From contig NZ_ANIJ01000005.1 in assembly GCF_000347035.1 (NCBI RefSeq), positions 1-64,000 of the forward strand: a DNA stretch of 64,000 nucleotides, in the 5' to 3' direction. Source of the stretch: Leptospira sp. B5-022 (lineage in GTDB: Bacteria; Spirochaetota; Leptospiria; Leptospirales; Leptospiraceae). The notes under the pieces are model-generated. The model was not told where the DNA came from. It saw only the letters and a list, made by a program, of their open reading frames with translations, and did no database searches. Position numbers and translations under genes: made by a program. Shown here in pieces: positions 8,587 through 17,769 of the stretch (position 1 is the first letter of the stretch; every line of letters begins with the position of its first letter).

Positions 8587-9399
8587 TCAAACCACTCTTG
8601 CTTTTGAGAGTCGATAAGCAAAAATTTTCGGAAAATATTTATGCAGAAAGATCCCGAATTTTTCCTTTAGGCCTGCAATCACTATCTCGTTTTTTTCCAA
8701 GGCGATCGCACTCAGGATCTCTTTCGCGCATTCATCCGCTCCGATCCCAGTCCGGATTCCTGGATCTAATTTTCCATGTTTGGTTCCGTTTCCGGAAAAG
8801 GCATTTTCCGAAATTTTAGTCCGTACGAATCCGGGATAGACCAGCAGCACTTTCAGATTTTCTTTAGAATTCTCCGCCCTAAGCGCCTCATAAAATCCCG
8901 ATAAAGCGAATTTTGCCGCTGAGTATCCGGTCCGAAGAGGGACTCCAAACTTTCCAGCAACACTGGAGACGGATACGATCCAACCTTGTTTTCTCTTACG
9001 AAAATGAGGAAGTATGGCCAAAGAAAGAGCTATATTTCCGAAAAAGTCGATATTTATAATGGACTTGTAGGTGGACATAGAGGTCTCGTGGGCCAAAGAT
9101 CGTTGGCTAATCCCTCCGTTATTGATCAGAACGTCTACTTTACCGAATTTGCGGATCGCTCGATCGGGCAAACTTTCGATAGAAGAATACTTTTCCAAAT
9201 CGAAAGGAAGAACCAAACAGTTTTCATCAGTTTTTCCTAATGCTTCTTTTACTCGTATTAATTCTTCTTTTCTTCTTGCAGAAAGAATTAATTTAGCACC
9301 GGTATCTTTCAACTCGGCTGCCAATGCCTCCCCTATTCCGGAAGATGCTCCGGTAATCCAAACCACCTTATCTTTAAAAAAAGAATGGATCCTGCTCAC
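8587..9399 (-). CDS. Short-chain dehydrogenase/reductase
   Basis: A classical SDR of 270 residues. It has the cofactor motif TGASSGIG at 16-23, NNGG at 93-96, the catalytic serine in SVSSVAG (143-149) and YSAAK (Y159, K163). An Arg-rich stretch after the second strand (SARRKEEL) suggests preference for NADP(H). The C-terminal extension [19 protein letters not shown] resembles DHRS7/11-beta-HSD-like enzymes that associate with membranes and act on hydrophobic alcohols; the substrate is inferred only. The start overlaps the preceding FAH gene by 4 bases (ATGA), so the two are coupled. Confidence 0.88.
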   Translation of the reverse strand: MSRIHSFFKDKVVWITGASSGIGEALAAELKDTGAKLILSARRKEELIRVKEALGKTDENCLVLPFDLEKYSSIESLPDRAIRKFGKVDVLINNGGISQRSLAHETSMSTYKSIINIDFFGNIALSLAILPHFRKRKQGWIVSVSSVAGKFGVPLRTGYSAAKFALSGFYEALRAENSKENLKVLLVYPGFVRTKISENAFSGNGTKHGKLDPGIRTGIGADECAKEILSAIALEKNEIVIAGLKEKFGIFLHKYFPKIFAYRLSKARVV

Positions 9400-10346
9400 G
9401 ATTCTTGGACCACCTTTAAGAATTGGTCTCCCAGATCGATCCTACGATCAGCAGTCCGTATGAAAGAACGAATCATATCCCCAGGCTGTAAATACTGGGA
9501 CCTTTTACTTTGCCCTTTGACGAAAAGTTCCCATTTCTTTCTTTCGGAAAGAAGACCGGCGATCTTTTGCACCATTTTGCCCGGAGCTCTAAGTGCGCAT
9601 CCGGAAGGAGTGCCGGTCAACAAAACGTCGCCGGGGGATACATTACAAAAACTAGATAGTTCAGTGATAGTTTCCTCCGGTTTGAATACCAAATTGGAAA
9701 TCGTATCATGTTGCCTGACTCGATCGTTCACAAGCAAGGTCAATTCCAGACTATTCAGTAACTCAAAGTCTCCCGGCTCCAAAACAGCCAACACCGGCCC
9801 CGCCGGCAGAAAAGTTCGGTAAGATTTTCCCTTATACCACTGCAATTGGGGAAGTTGTATATCTCTTGCTGATACATCGTTCGCCATAAAGATAGCGGCC
9901 ACATATTCCGATATATTCCCGGAATTCACTTCCGTATAAGAATTTATGGATTTCCCGAAAACAAGACCGAGTTCAATCTCATAATCCAGAAGTTTGACAT
10001 GTTTAGGTCGGATCACTTCTCCCATCGGAGAAGTCAAGGATGCGTCCGATTTGGTAAAAAAAAGATTATAACTCTTATCGTCCGGATCAAGTCCGGATTC
10101 TATCAGATGTTGTCTATAATTCGCACCTTGGCAGACGATTTGACAAGGTGAAGAAATCGGAGAAAGTAATGTTACTTCCGAAAGTTTATAACTCTTGGAT
10201 CCCGGATTAGAACTATCCTTCTTGGAGAATTCCAAAAATTTGCGCGTATCCAAGTCCCCTATTTCGAGAGGATACACCTTACCTTCAGTGAATTTTGCCC
10301 AATCTATCCGTTCATCTTTTCGGAAACGTACGTAATTCCTAGCCAT
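9396..10346 (-). CDS. Fumarylacetoacetate hydrolase family protein
   Basis: A 316-residue FAH-fold enzyme. The second half carries the family marks: metal-binding acidic pair in [23 protein letters not shown], and [12 protein letters not shown] near residue 240. Family members cleave C-C bonds of acylpyruvates or decarboxylate ring-cleavage products (HpcE, 2-hydroxymuconate-type hydrolases). With a dioxygenase directly upstream, cleavage of a ring-fission product is the natural reading. The gap from the dioxygenase gene is 16 bases, and the stop overlaps the dehydrogenase start. Confidence 0.85.
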   Translation of the reverse strand: MARNYVRFRKDERIDWAKFTEGKVYPLEIGDLDTRKFLEFSKKDSSNPGSKSYKLSEVTLLSPISSPCQIVCQGANYRQHLIESGLDPDDKSYNLFFTKSDASLTSPMGEVIRPKHVKLLDYEIELGLVFGKSINSYTEVNSGNISEYVAAIFMANDVSARDIQLPQLQWYKGKSYRTFLPAGPVLAVLEPGDFELLNSLELTLLVNDRVRQHDTISNLVFKPEETITELSSFCNVSPGDVLLTGTPSGCALRAPGKMVQKIAGLLSERKKWELFVKGQSKRSQYLQPGDMIRSFIRTADRRIDLGDQFLKVVQES

Positions 10347-10362
10347 AGTTCATTCCTTATTC

Positions 10363-11472
10363 TTAATATTTAATCCAACTTCTCGGAGATAGTTCGGCGA
10401 CCTTTTTCAATTCCATCAGTCTCTTCAACTCGATCTTTCTCCCCGAGAATATACCTTTTACAAGCTGAATTAACTTATCTACAGAAAGTTCCGTATCCAA
10501 AAAGTCCTCGGGCATATCCTGTCCCCATTGGTACAGACTCTCCCTGCTGATAGGATGAAAGCCTACCGGAACCGTATCGTCGAATTTATCTCCGTCCGTA
10601 TAATGTTCCACGAGCATTCCGCTTGGATCTCTCTGATAATCGAATATCTGGCTTCCCAAAATATGCCTTCCGATTCCCCAAGCAGGCTTCCAACCTCTTC
10701 TCAAAAGCCATTCCCGGCCCTTAGCGACTTCATCCAAATCTTCCAACTCGAAAGCACAATGTTCCAATCTATCGTCTATTCCGGAGGCGATCACAATAGT
10801 ATGATGATCGGTGAGTTTTTCTCCCAAATCGCATCGCAAAAAGGCGATCACCGGTTCCTTGGATTCCGGAAGTATTTGTATATCGGATGGGATCATACCG
10901 AATACGTCGCAATACCATTGCGCATTCTTTAAAAATTCCTGTTTTAAAAAAACTGCATGTCCCAAACGATTCACTTTAGCGGGTCCCACGTCATACGGCT
11001 GGGGCTGATTTTTACGTGTGACCTTTCCGTCACTATTCCAATTTCTAGATCTTCTATTCCTTTCCATTTCTTCCAAAGAAGAAGGAAGTAATACCGCATC
11101 CACTGGAAGGCCGGATGGATCCTGAATCGTCACCGTCGGAAAATGACCGCTGCCGAATCTTCCCAAAGGCCGGACCTCGGCTCCGTCCATTCTTCTTAAC
11201 CTTTCGAATTCTTCCGCAGAAGATATATATAATCCGAGTCCTAGCAAAAAGTCCCTGTCGGCCTTTTCCAAAGACCAACAGGGCAGATTGGAGCTAAAGC
11301 CACGAAACAAAATTCTTTCCTTTGATACTTCAAAGGTAGAAAGCCCAAAATCCTGATAGTATTCGGCGGCCAATTCTAGATTTTTCCTTCCTAGCCTAAC
11401 GTATGCAATATCTCTCGCCTTACTTACGGGATCCTTCGATCTTACAGGGCATTCGGACGGTAATTGTTTCAT
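10363..11472 (-). CDS. Extradiol-type (VOC fold) dioxygenase
   Basis: A 369-residue two-domain vicinal-oxygen-chelate protein, the length and layout of type I extradiol dioxygenases such as 2,3-dihydroxybiphenyl 1,2-dioxygenase. The expected iron ligands can be placed in the second domain: H172 (RLGHAVF), H238 (LEHCAFE) and E289 (GMLVEHYTD). The first domain (residues 18-130) is degenerate, as usual in this family. An active-site catechol cleavage is inferred from the ligands and from the neighbouring hydroxylase and hydrolase; the real substrate is unknown. It overlaps the flavin hydroxylase gene by 4 bases. Confidence 0.82.
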   Translation of the reverse strand: MKQLPSECPVRSKDPVSKARDIAYVRLGRKNLELAAEYYQDFGLSTFEVSKERILFRGFSSNLPCWSLEKADRDFLLGLGLYISSAEEFERLRRMDGAEVRPLGRFGSGHFPTVTIQDPSGLPVDAVLLPSSLEEMERNRRSRNWNSDGKVTRKNQPQPYDVGPAKVNRLGHAVFLKQEFLKNAQWYCDVFGMIPSDIQILPESKEPVIAFLRCDLGEKLTDHHTIVIASGIDDRLEHCAFELEDLDEVAKGREWLLRRGWKPAWGIGRHILGSQIFDYQRDPSGMLVEHYTDGDKFDDTVPVGFHPISRESLYQWGQDMPEDFLDTELSVDKLIQLVKGIFSGRKIELKRLMELKKVAELSPRSWIKY

Positions 11473-13064
11473 GGCGTTTTCCCTTGGTAGATTTCTGCAA
11501 ATCTCAAAATAGTATCGTCCGCATCCTTTCCATAAAAAACTGCTGCGACAATCTTATCCGGACGAACGATCGCAAATCGATCCGCGCCGCCGAAATATTT
11601 CAAAAAAGAAGAAGTAACGTCTTCAACCGAATTAGAGACAATCTCTGAAGCCTGTTGTTGATTCGAAATATATAATATTCTTCCTCCCATTTTTTTCCAA
11701 ATCTCAACGCAAGATTGGCTTAATATACGGGAAGAATGAACTCCGTAACCGACAAGACAGAGATTTGGGCCTAATATAGAATCCGACAATTCCCAATTCC
11801 CTTCTCTTGATCTGAGAGGCGCTTGCGGGAAAATGGATCCTGGAGAAATAGAAGAATTTCTTAATGTATTCTTCTTTAAAAATAGACCTTTGCTGAAAGA
11901 ATTATCCGGTTTTAATCTCAGATCCGATAAATAGGGACGAGCAGGAGTAAAAGATAGGAACTTCATCAAAAAATCCCTGAAAAAGGCTGCGATCCTACTT
12001 CTAGTCATGATAATCGAACCCAAAAACACGGCCAAACGTATCATTTTTTTTGCATGTGGTTTTCTCTCGACATTGTAACTGGAAAGTATATCTTTCGAGG
12101 CTTGTTTACGTAAAACGGATGCAATTTTCCAGGAAAGATTGAAGGAGTCCCTCATACCGCTCACCAAACCTTGTCCGGCGAATGGAGGAGTTAAATGAGC
12201 GGCATCTCCAAGCAAGAATACCCTTCCCTTCCCCATACATTCCGCAGTCTTTGCTTGGAATCGATAAACTGCTTTTCTCTGAACCTTCATGGAAGAGAGT
12301 TCTCCCCAAGGACGAATGAGTTCCGCGACCTTTTCCGGCTTCTCCATCTCTTCTCTGCTTTCCCCGTTCCTAAGGAGAAACTCCCAGCGTTGGGATTTTC
12401 CAGGACCAGGCACATGGGCGATAGGTCTTTTAGGATCGCAGATAAATTCGACCTTTTCTAGAGCGTTAGGCAGATCATCTACATCTAAGATCAGCCAATC
12501 TTCCTTGTAAGCTGAACCTTTCAGTTTCCATCCTTGTTTTTCACGGACCTGACTATGAGCACCGTCACATCCTAAAAGAAAACCCGTCGAAATTCTATAC
12601 GTAGTTCCGTTACATTTTACTTTTACGATAACTTCCGAGTCCGATTCTATATGGGTTAAATAAGTACAGTCCGACCAAAGTTTTACGTGATCGAATCTTT
12701 CGAGGCCCTTTCTAAGAAGTCTCTCCAAGTCCGGCTGATAAATGGAAACCAAACGCGGATGTCCGTCCATAGATCCCATAGAATTGATTTTAGCTAACGT
12801 TCCCACGTACGGAGAGATCATTTCGACCCAGGAAATGGAAGGCATAATTTTAGAAGCTTCTTCTCCCAGCCCGGAAGCCTGGAGAATTCTCAAAGCGTCT
12901 TGGTCCAGGGAAATGGCTCGGGGAATTTCCAAAATACCTGGATTCTGATCTATTAGAAGGACTGGAATTCCTTCACTTCCTAACAAGTTCGCAGTAAGAA
13001 CTCCTACCGGACCCGCACCTACGATCAAAACGTTGGGCTTCTCCAGTTCCTCGATCTCTTTCAT
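11469..13064 (-). CDS. FAD-dependent aromatic hydroxylase (MhpA/PheA-like)
   Basis: A 531-residue group A flavoprotein monooxygenase. It has the FAD-binding GAGPVGVLTANLLG near the N-terminus, the DG motif in LLGCDGAHSQVRE, the second FAD motif FLLGDAAHLTPPFAGQG and a C-terminal thioredoxin-like domain from about 400. Such enzymes hydroxylate phenols with NAD(P)H; MhpA acts on 3-(3-hydroxyphenyl)propionate. I take the ATG giving MKEIEELE; a GTG four codons upstream would fall inside the proposed promoter. With that promoter the mRNA would begin within a few bases of the ATG, and no ribosome site is visible. First gene of a five-gene operon opposite tetR. Confidence 0.88.
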   Translation of the reverse strand: MKEIEELEKPNVLIVGAGPVGVLTANLLGSEGIPVLLIDQNPGILEIPRAISLDQDALRILQASGLGEEASKIMPSISWVEMISPYVGTLAKINSMGSMDGHPRLVSIYQPDLERLLRKGLERFDHVKLWSDCTYLTHIESDSEVIVKVKCNGTTYRISTGFLLGCDGAHSQVREKQGWKLKGSAYKEDWLILDVDDLPNALEKVEFICDPKRPIAHVPGPGKSQRWEFLLRNGESREEMEKPEKVAELIRPWGELSSMKVQRKAVYRFQAKTAECMGKGRVFLLGDAAHLTPPFAGQGLVSGMRDSFNLSWKIASVLRKQASKDILSSYNVERKPHAKKMIRLAVFLGSIIMTRSRIAAFFRDFLMKFLSFTPARPYLSDLRLKPDNSFSKGLFLKKNTLRNSSISPGSIFPQAPLRSREGNWELSDSILGPNLCLVGYGVHSSRILSQSCVEIWKKMGGRILYISNQQQASEIVSNSVEDVTSSFLKYFGGADRFAIVRPDKIVAAVFYGKDADDTILRFAEIYQGKTP

Positions 13065-13072
13065 AAAATGAA

Positions 13073-13101
13073 ACACTAATCAAAATTGATAAAATCGTCA
13101 A
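13073..13101 (-). promoter_or_regulatory. Proposed promoter of the aromatic operon
   Basis: On the minus strand TTGACG and TAGTGT are 17 bases apart. The spacer contains the inverted repeat ATCAA-AA-TTGAT (13079-13090), which resembles the centre of the large palindrome and would suit a repressor site. The predicted start of transcription is next to the hydroxylase ATG. Confidence 0.4.
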
Positions 13102-13130
13102 TTATTTTAAATAAGAAAAAGAAGGAAATG

Positions 13131-13160
13131 ACCATTTTTGATAAATTTATCAAAAATGGT
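13131..13160. promoter_or_regulatory. Perfect 30-bp palindrome, probable TetR operator
   Basis: The half-site ACCATTTTTGATAAA is followed directly by its exact reverse complement. It lies between the divergent hydroxylase and tetR genes and immediately before a TATAGA (13171-13176) that could be the tetR -10 box, so binding would cover that promoter's -35 region. Perfect symmetry of this length is the normal form of a TetR-family site. Confidence 0.75.
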
Positions 13161-13193
13161 TGTGTCAAATTATAGATCCGCAAGTGATATCTT

Positions 13194-13826
13194 ATGACCT
13201 CGCCGCACAAAAAACTACTGCCGAAAAGAGAGCGAACTCGGCTTCAAATCCTGAAAGCCGCTCTCAAACTTTTTGCAAGAAAAGATGCAGGAGAAGCTTC
13301 TATCTCGGATGTGATTGCGGAAGCTGAAATTGCAAATGGAACCTTTTATAATCATTTCAAAACCAAAGAAGAACTTTTAGAAGCTTCCTCGTTAACTTTG
13401 ATAGAATCTCTTGCTTCCGAAGTGGAGACGATCATGGGAGATATGGATGATCCCGCAGAACGAATGGCGCTAGCGGGAATATACTTTTTCAAAAAAGCAA
13501 GAATGGATTCGAATTGGGCTTGGGCCCTTATCCGCGTCGCAGCAGTCACACCTAGAATGAGCGATATACTTTTAAGTTATCCGTTGAGGGATCTACAGAG
13601 AGGAATAACGTCCGGAAAATTCTCCATTGAATCTACGGAAACCGCACTCGGACTTTTTGTGGGATCCTTACATTACGGGATCAGGAACATATTAGAAGGG
13701 AGAGCGAAAAATAAATTACACGATAGAGAAATGATGACCCTGGTACTCAGAGGTTATGGAGTGAAGATCGAGATCGCGAAAAAACTTGCTTCCAAAGGGT
13801 TCGAAAGAGCCTGGAAAGAAGAATGA
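13194..13826 (+). CDS. TetR-family transcriptional regulator
   Basis: A 210-residue regulator with an N-terminal helix-turn-helix. The helices run about 15-62 and include ISDVIAEAEIANGTFYNHF and KTKEELLEA, typical of TetR. The all-helical ligand domain follows. The gene is divergent from the hydroxylase-dioxygenase-hydrolase-dehydrogenase-sulfatase operon, and a perfect palindrome lies between them, so it very probably represses that operon and itself until an aromatic or sulfated inducer binds. The 3' end faces flgJ with only 4 bases between the two stops. Confidence 0.9.
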   Translation: MTSPHKKLLPKRERTRLQILKAALKLFARKDAGEASISDVIAEAEIANGTFYNHFKTKEELLEASSLTLIESLASEVETIMGDMDDPAERMALAGIYFFKKARMDSNWAWALIRVAAVTPRMSDILLSYPLRDLQRGITSGKFSIESTETALGLFVGSLHYGIRNILEGRAKNKLHDREMMTLVLRGYGVKIEIAKKLASKGFERAWKEE

Positions 13827-13830
13827 TCGA

Positions 13831-14301
13831 TTATACTTTCGAATCCAGTTTAGAGATCGGCGGAAGATTAGAAGATAAAGACTGATAGATCTGCTCCGCA
13901 AGTCCCAAAGAAGAATTCGCAGATAGATTCTTGGAATACTCGTCATAGAGCATATCTTCGAAAATTTCTTCCGCATATCCTCCGTCAATGAGTCCGGACT
14001 TGTGGACTGTGGATTTCATTTCTTTCAACATCATCTTCACGAAAATGGATTCGAATTCCACGGAAGCATCGAATAATTTTTTACGGTACGGATCTGCGGA
14101 AATCTCTTCCTTGATATTATGAGGCATTTTCACCTCGGAAGAAGAAACCTTTCCGGAGAGAATACTATTAAATTCTTCTCTCAATTGGTCCGGAAAACTT
14201 TGGCCCGGCTTTATATTCTTCTCTTCACGTAAAAGCCTTTGTACTTCCGGTTTTTCGGTAAGATCCAATTTAGATCGATAGTCTTGGATTTTATCTATCA
14301 T
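13831..14301 (-). CDS. flgJ: Flagellar rod-binding protein FlgJ (short form)
   Basis: A 156-residue protein matching only the N-terminal rod-capping half of enterobacterial FlgJ: YRKKLFDASVEFESIFVKMMLKEM, then GGYAEEIFEDMLYDEYSKN. The muramidase half is absent, as in most bacteria outside the gamma class, so another enzyme must open the peptidoglycan. The start overlaps the flgI stop by one base (TAATG). It is the last gene of flgG-flgA-flgH-flgI-flgJ and converges closely on tetR. Confidence 0.85.
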   Translation of the reverse strand: MIDKIQDYRSKLDLTEKPEVQRLLREEKNIKPGQSFPDQLREEFNSILSGKVSSSEVKMPHNIKEEISADPYRKKLFDASVEFESIFVKMMLKEMKSTVHKSGLIDGGYAEEIFEDMLYDEYSKNLSANSSLGLAEQIYQSLSSNLPPISKLDSKV

Positions 14302-15368
14302 TATTGTATCTCCAATTCCGCATGAAGTGCACCGGCCGCCTTCAATGCTTCTAAAATTGCGATAATGTCTCTTGTCGAGGCCCCAACCTTGTTCAATGCT
14401 TCCACCACATCGGAGACCTGAGTAGCCTCCTCTATCACGAAAGATTCTTTTGTAGGGGGTTTTTCTCCGCTTAGCCTGGTCGGTCTTCTGTTCTTATCCG
14501 CAACGGAAAGACTTAGGCCAGATCTGGCAACTGCCACCTCATCTATACTGATATTTCCCCCCATCACAATAACACCGGATCTTTCGTTGATGACTACTTT
14601 TGCTTTTGGACTAGATTCCACAGTGATGTTTTCCAGATCGGATAGAAGGTTTAGAAGTCCCGGGGATTTTGCAGAGAAGCCCGCGCCGACTTCGATCACG
14701 ATCTCGGAAGGTGTCAATGCTTGGATGGACTCCGCTTTTAGTCCGAATTTTTCCGGAACGGTTTCTTTGATTCGATTGACTACATTATTCATCAAGGAGA
14801 AGTCTTGGCTATTCAATCGAATGACCACTCTTTGGTTCGAAAAAAAATCTTCTTTGAGTTCCGTTTCTACGATTGCACCCGCGTGGACAATTCCGACGGT
14901 TTTTTTAGAAGCTCTTCCTAAACCTCCGGCGTTATTCTCCTTTCCGCCGAAAGAGATCACACCGCTTGCAACCGCATAAATTTTGTCGTTCGCTGTTTTT
15001 AAAGGAGACTGGAGAAGAACTCCTCCTTCCAACGATTTTGCATCTCCGATAGAAGAAACAGTCACATCCAACCTGTCTCCTTTGCGGGCATAAGAAGGAA
15101 TATTAGCGGTGATTAATACGGATGCGATGTTTTTAGTCTGTTCCGGCTTTAGATTCGCATCCACTCCCAGGTTCTTGAGGTAATTTTTCATACTCTCGCT
15201 GGTCATCGGAGTTTTAGAATCCCCGGTTCCCGGAAGTCCGACTACGATCCCGTATCCTGTTATCTGATTATCTCTGATCCCTTCTATCTTAGCCAAATCT
15301 TTCAAACGGACTTCGGCCGCGGAAAGAGATACCGAGAATATTATAAAAAGTAAAACTACTTTTTTCAT
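14301..15368 (-). CDS. flgI: Flagellar P-ring protein FlgI
   Basis: The 355-residue precursor of the P-ring, which surrounds the rod at the peptidoglycan. It has a signal peptide (residues 1-18, ending LSAAE) and then the highly conserved RLKDLAKIEGIRDNQITGYG and GIVVGLPGTGDS. The remaining length matches FlgI throughout. It is coupled to flgH by a 4-base overlap and to flgJ by a 1-base overlap. P and L rings are missing in Borrelia, so their presence supports Leptospira. Confidence 0.95.
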   Translation of the reverse strand: MKKVVLLFIIFSVSLSAAEVRLKDLAKIEGIRDNQITGYGIVVGLPGTGDSKTPMTSESMKNYLKNLGVDANLKPEQTKNIASVLITANIPSYARKGDRLDVTVSSIGDAKSLEGGVLLQSPLKTANDKIYAVASGVISFGGKENNAGGLGRASKKTVGIVHAGAIVETELKEDFFSNQRVVIRLNSQDFSLMNNVVNRIKETVPEKFGLKAESIQALTPSEIVIEVGAGFSAKSPGLLNLLSDLENITVESSPKAKVVINERSGVIVMGGNISIDEVAVARSGLSLSVADKNRRPTRLSGEKPPTKESFVIEEATQVSDVVEALNKVGASTRDIIAILEALKAAGALHAELEIQ

Positions 15369-16030
15369 CTGGACTCTCCCAATAAACGGTTCAATTGTTC
15401 CAGAATATATCTTTGTTTTTCTTCTTCCGAAAGTTCGGCTTTGACAGTCACCGTTCCATCAGGATTATTGATCGTCTTTAAAGTAATAGGAGGCTGTAGA
15501 TTTTTCGGTTCGATCCTACCGGTAAATTGGATCTGCAAATCCGCAATACGGTCCGCATCCACGGAATTATCTCTCGCAATAAATTCCGGAGACAGTCTTC
15601 CGGTCAAAATTACTTGGGAAGGTTCCCCATTGTACGTAGAGGAACGTTGTCCTTGCAAGGTCAAAAGTCCTGTATTCGCATCCACTGCAGTCACAACAGC
15701 GGTTAGATTTCCTTTCAATTTTCCGAGTGACTTGATCTTACCTTTATTCTTACGAACGATCGTGCGGTCCGTATTATACGCAGGATTATCAGGGATCACT
15801 TTTTTATCGGGAACTGCCTTGATCGTGATATTCTCATCCGCAGTGGATTCGATCTCGAACTCGGCGGTAAAACCTTCTTTCAATTTTACGAATATAGCGG
15901 ATCCCACTCTCAAATTCTGGCTTCTGGAGTAAGGATTCTTATCCTGCCATTGAGAAAGATCCTGAGCAAAGAGCGCGATCATTCCGGATAAAAATAAAGC
16001 GGGAAGTAAAAATTTTAGGCTTCGGATCAT
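15365..16030 (-). CDS. flgH: Flagellar L-ring protein FlgH
   Basis: A 221-residue exported protein with a signal peptide (about 1-22, ending LFAQD) and the FlgH core (NPYSRSQNLRVGSAIFVKL, later SPEFIARDNSVDADRIADLQ and FTGRIEP). In enteric bacteria FlgH is a lipoprotein; no cysteine is found near the signal cleavage site here, so this copy is probably not lipid-anchored. It has 4-base coupling with flgI and starts one base after the flgA stop. Confidence 0.9.
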   Translation of the reverse strand: MIRSLKFLLPALFLSGMIALFAQDLSQWQDKNPYSRSQNLRVGSAIFVKLKEGFTAEFEIESTADENITIKAVPDKKVIPDNPAYNTDRTIVRKNKGKIKSLGKLKGNLTAVVTAVDANTGLLTLQGQRSSTYNGEPSQVILTGRLSPEFIARDNSVDADRIADLQIQFTGRIEPKNLQPPITLKTINNPDGTVTVKAELSEEEKQRYILEQLNRLLGESR

Positions 16031-16031
16031 A

Positions 16032-16940
16032 TCAATTTTCTAAAAGGACTATGCCCTTCTCCACTACTCTTGCGGAAATTTTCCCTTCTTTGGAATGAGA
16101 AAATACGTCCACAATCTCCCCTATATTACCGGAACTTAATGCTTTTGTCTTCGATTTTACGACCAGATTTCCCTTGGTATAAACAAGATTCACATCTCCG
16201 CCTCTTTGCACATCGAATAAGAACCTGAATTGTTTTTTGCGGAGAAGTTCCCCTATTTGCAGATCTTTAAGCGCGGTGGAACCTATATCTTTGGAGGAAA
16301 TCCCATCGGTAAAAGTTTCTTCCATATAGACGGTTCTTTCTTCCAGATCTTCTGCCTGGAGTTTTTGTCCCTTGCGGATCTCTTGTTTAGCGAAGAGTGC
16401 GTTTGTTCTTCTCTCCAATTTAAATTTGATCCTTTGGGCATGCACTTTTCTATTTTCGAAATAAAAATCCAAAGAAGCGACTATCTGTCCGGGGTGGATC
16501 ACTTGTGGAAGTCCCGCCCATTTCAATTCCACACCTTGGCTCGGAACAGTTCTTTCTCCGCTCAAATAGGAGATCTTAAAATCCCCCTCTTTGTCTTGAG
16601 GAAGTTTAGATACTTCCTTTTTGAGACTTTCTTCCAGATCCTCCGGATCCAATTCCGAATCCAAAGGTAAAATAAGAGTTTCTTTTCCGGAAACAGGTAT
16701 GCCTGCCAAAACATCCTTCAAATTTTCAGGACGGATGACCGTCGGTGCATTCAGATTTTTTAATACAACCCGATCTTTCATCCCGTCAGGAAGTTTAGCG
16801 ATTTCGGAAAGTAGGACTTCTTTTTTTGAGGTAAGAAGTTTCCCCCGAAGATAAACCGCTTCCATACCTTCTACCTTCCCTAAACCGGAGGCAAAAAGTC
16901 CGGTTAAGACACAGAATAAGATAAAGAAGCGTAAGCTCAT
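16032..16940 (-). CDS. flgA: Flagellar P-ring assembly chaperone FlgA
   Basis: A 302-residue periplasmic chaperone for FlgI with an N-terminal signal peptide (residues 1-18). The C-terminal SAF-type domain carries the FlgA marks: ALFAKQEIRKGQKLQAEDLE, then IGSTALKDLQIGELLRKKQF and GGDVNLVYTKGNLVVKSK. The N-terminal 150 residues are much less conserved, as usual. It sits between flgG (5-base gap) and flgH (1-base gap) in the rod/ring operon. Confidence 0.88.
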   Translation of the reverse strand: MSLRFFILFCVLTGLFASGLGKVEGMEAVYLRGKLLTSKKEVLLSEIAKLPDGMKDRVVLKNLNAPTVIRPENLKDVLAGIPVSGKETLILPLDSELDPEDLEESLKKEVSKLPQDKEGDFKISYLSGERTVPSQGVELKWAGLPQVIHPGQIVASLDFYFENRKVHAQRIKFKLERRTNALFAKQEIRKGQKLQAEDLEERTVYMEETFTDGISSKDIGSTALKDLQIGELLRKKQFRFLFDVQRGGDVNLVYTKGNLVVKSKTKALSSGNIGEIVDVFSHSKEGKISARVVEKGIVLLEN

Positions 16941-16945
16941 ATAAA

Positions 16946-17743
16946 TTAACGTTTCAACCCGATCGCGGTAGATAACATATTGTCCGAAGTTTGGATCGCT
17001 TTGGAGTTGGACTCGTAAGCTCTTTGAGCAACGATCATATTCACCATCTCTTCCACGATTTTCACGTTAGACATTTCCAAAAATCCCTGTAGAACATTTC
17101 CGAAACCTTCCATACCTGGAGTCCCAGGAATTTCCGGGCCGGAAGCGACAGTCTCTTGGAATAAATTTTTACCGATCGCCTGTAGACCGGCAGGGTTCAC
17201 AAAACGATACAATTCCACTTGACCGATCACAGTAGGACGGATATCCGCACCGATCTTTACGGTCACTTCTCCCTGCTCGGAGATCATCAAAGTATTTAAG
17301 ATTGCTCCCTCAGGAAGGATAAGAGGAGGCTCCAACAAATAACCGTTGGATGTAACTACTTGTTGGTTGGAATCTATCTTATAAGAACCGTCACGAGTGA
17401 ATGCAAAACTACCGTCAGGCATTTGGATCTTAAAAAATCCCATCTCGCTTGTGATCGCAAGATCCAGCTTATTCCCGGTCGCCTGGAACGAACCGATCTC
17501 GAATAATTTCTGAGAAGCGGCGGCTCTCACCCCATGACCTACATTCACACCTGTGGGAATTTCACTCACGGAAGTGGCGGGAGTTCCTGCCAGAACCATA
17601 TGCTGGTAAACGAGGTCCTCAAAATCCGCGCGGTTCTTTTTAAAACCGGTGGTATTCACGTTTGCCAAGTTATTTGAAATAGTATCGATATGAAATTGCT
17701 GGGCGGTCATTCCAGTCGCGGCTGTCCAAAGGGAACGCATCAT
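16946..17743 (-). CDS. flgG: Flagellar distal rod protein FlgG
   Basis: A 265-residue distal rod protein. The start MMRSLWTAATGMTAQQ, followed by [19 protein letters not shown] and ending in EMVNMIVAQRAYESNSKAIQ, is diagnostic of FlgG. It heads the flgGAHIJ operon. About 25 bases before the start, on the minus strand, GCCGATAG resembles the -10 element of sigma-28 flagellar promoters; the matching -35 is weak. Confidence 0.95.
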   Translation of the reverse strand: MMRSLWTAATGMTAQQFHIDTISNNLANVNTTGFKKNRADFEDLVYQHMVLAGTPATSVSEIPTGVNVGHGVRAAASQKLFEIGSFQATGNKLDLAITSEMGFFKIQMPDGSFAFTRDGSYKIDSNQQVVTSNGYLLEPPLILPEGAILNTLMISEQGEVTVKIGADIRPTVIGQVELYRFVNPAGLQAIGKNLFQETVASGPEIPGTPGMEGFGNVLQGFLEMSNVKIVEEMVNMIVAQRAYESNSKAIQTSDNMLSTAIGLKR

Positions 17744-17769
17744 TTGAGTTTATACCTCGATCCCTTTAT

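Noticed and set aside
14587..14979. Open frame antisense to flgI
   Set aside because: flgI is unambiguous; the antisense frame has no recognisable motif or ribosome site.
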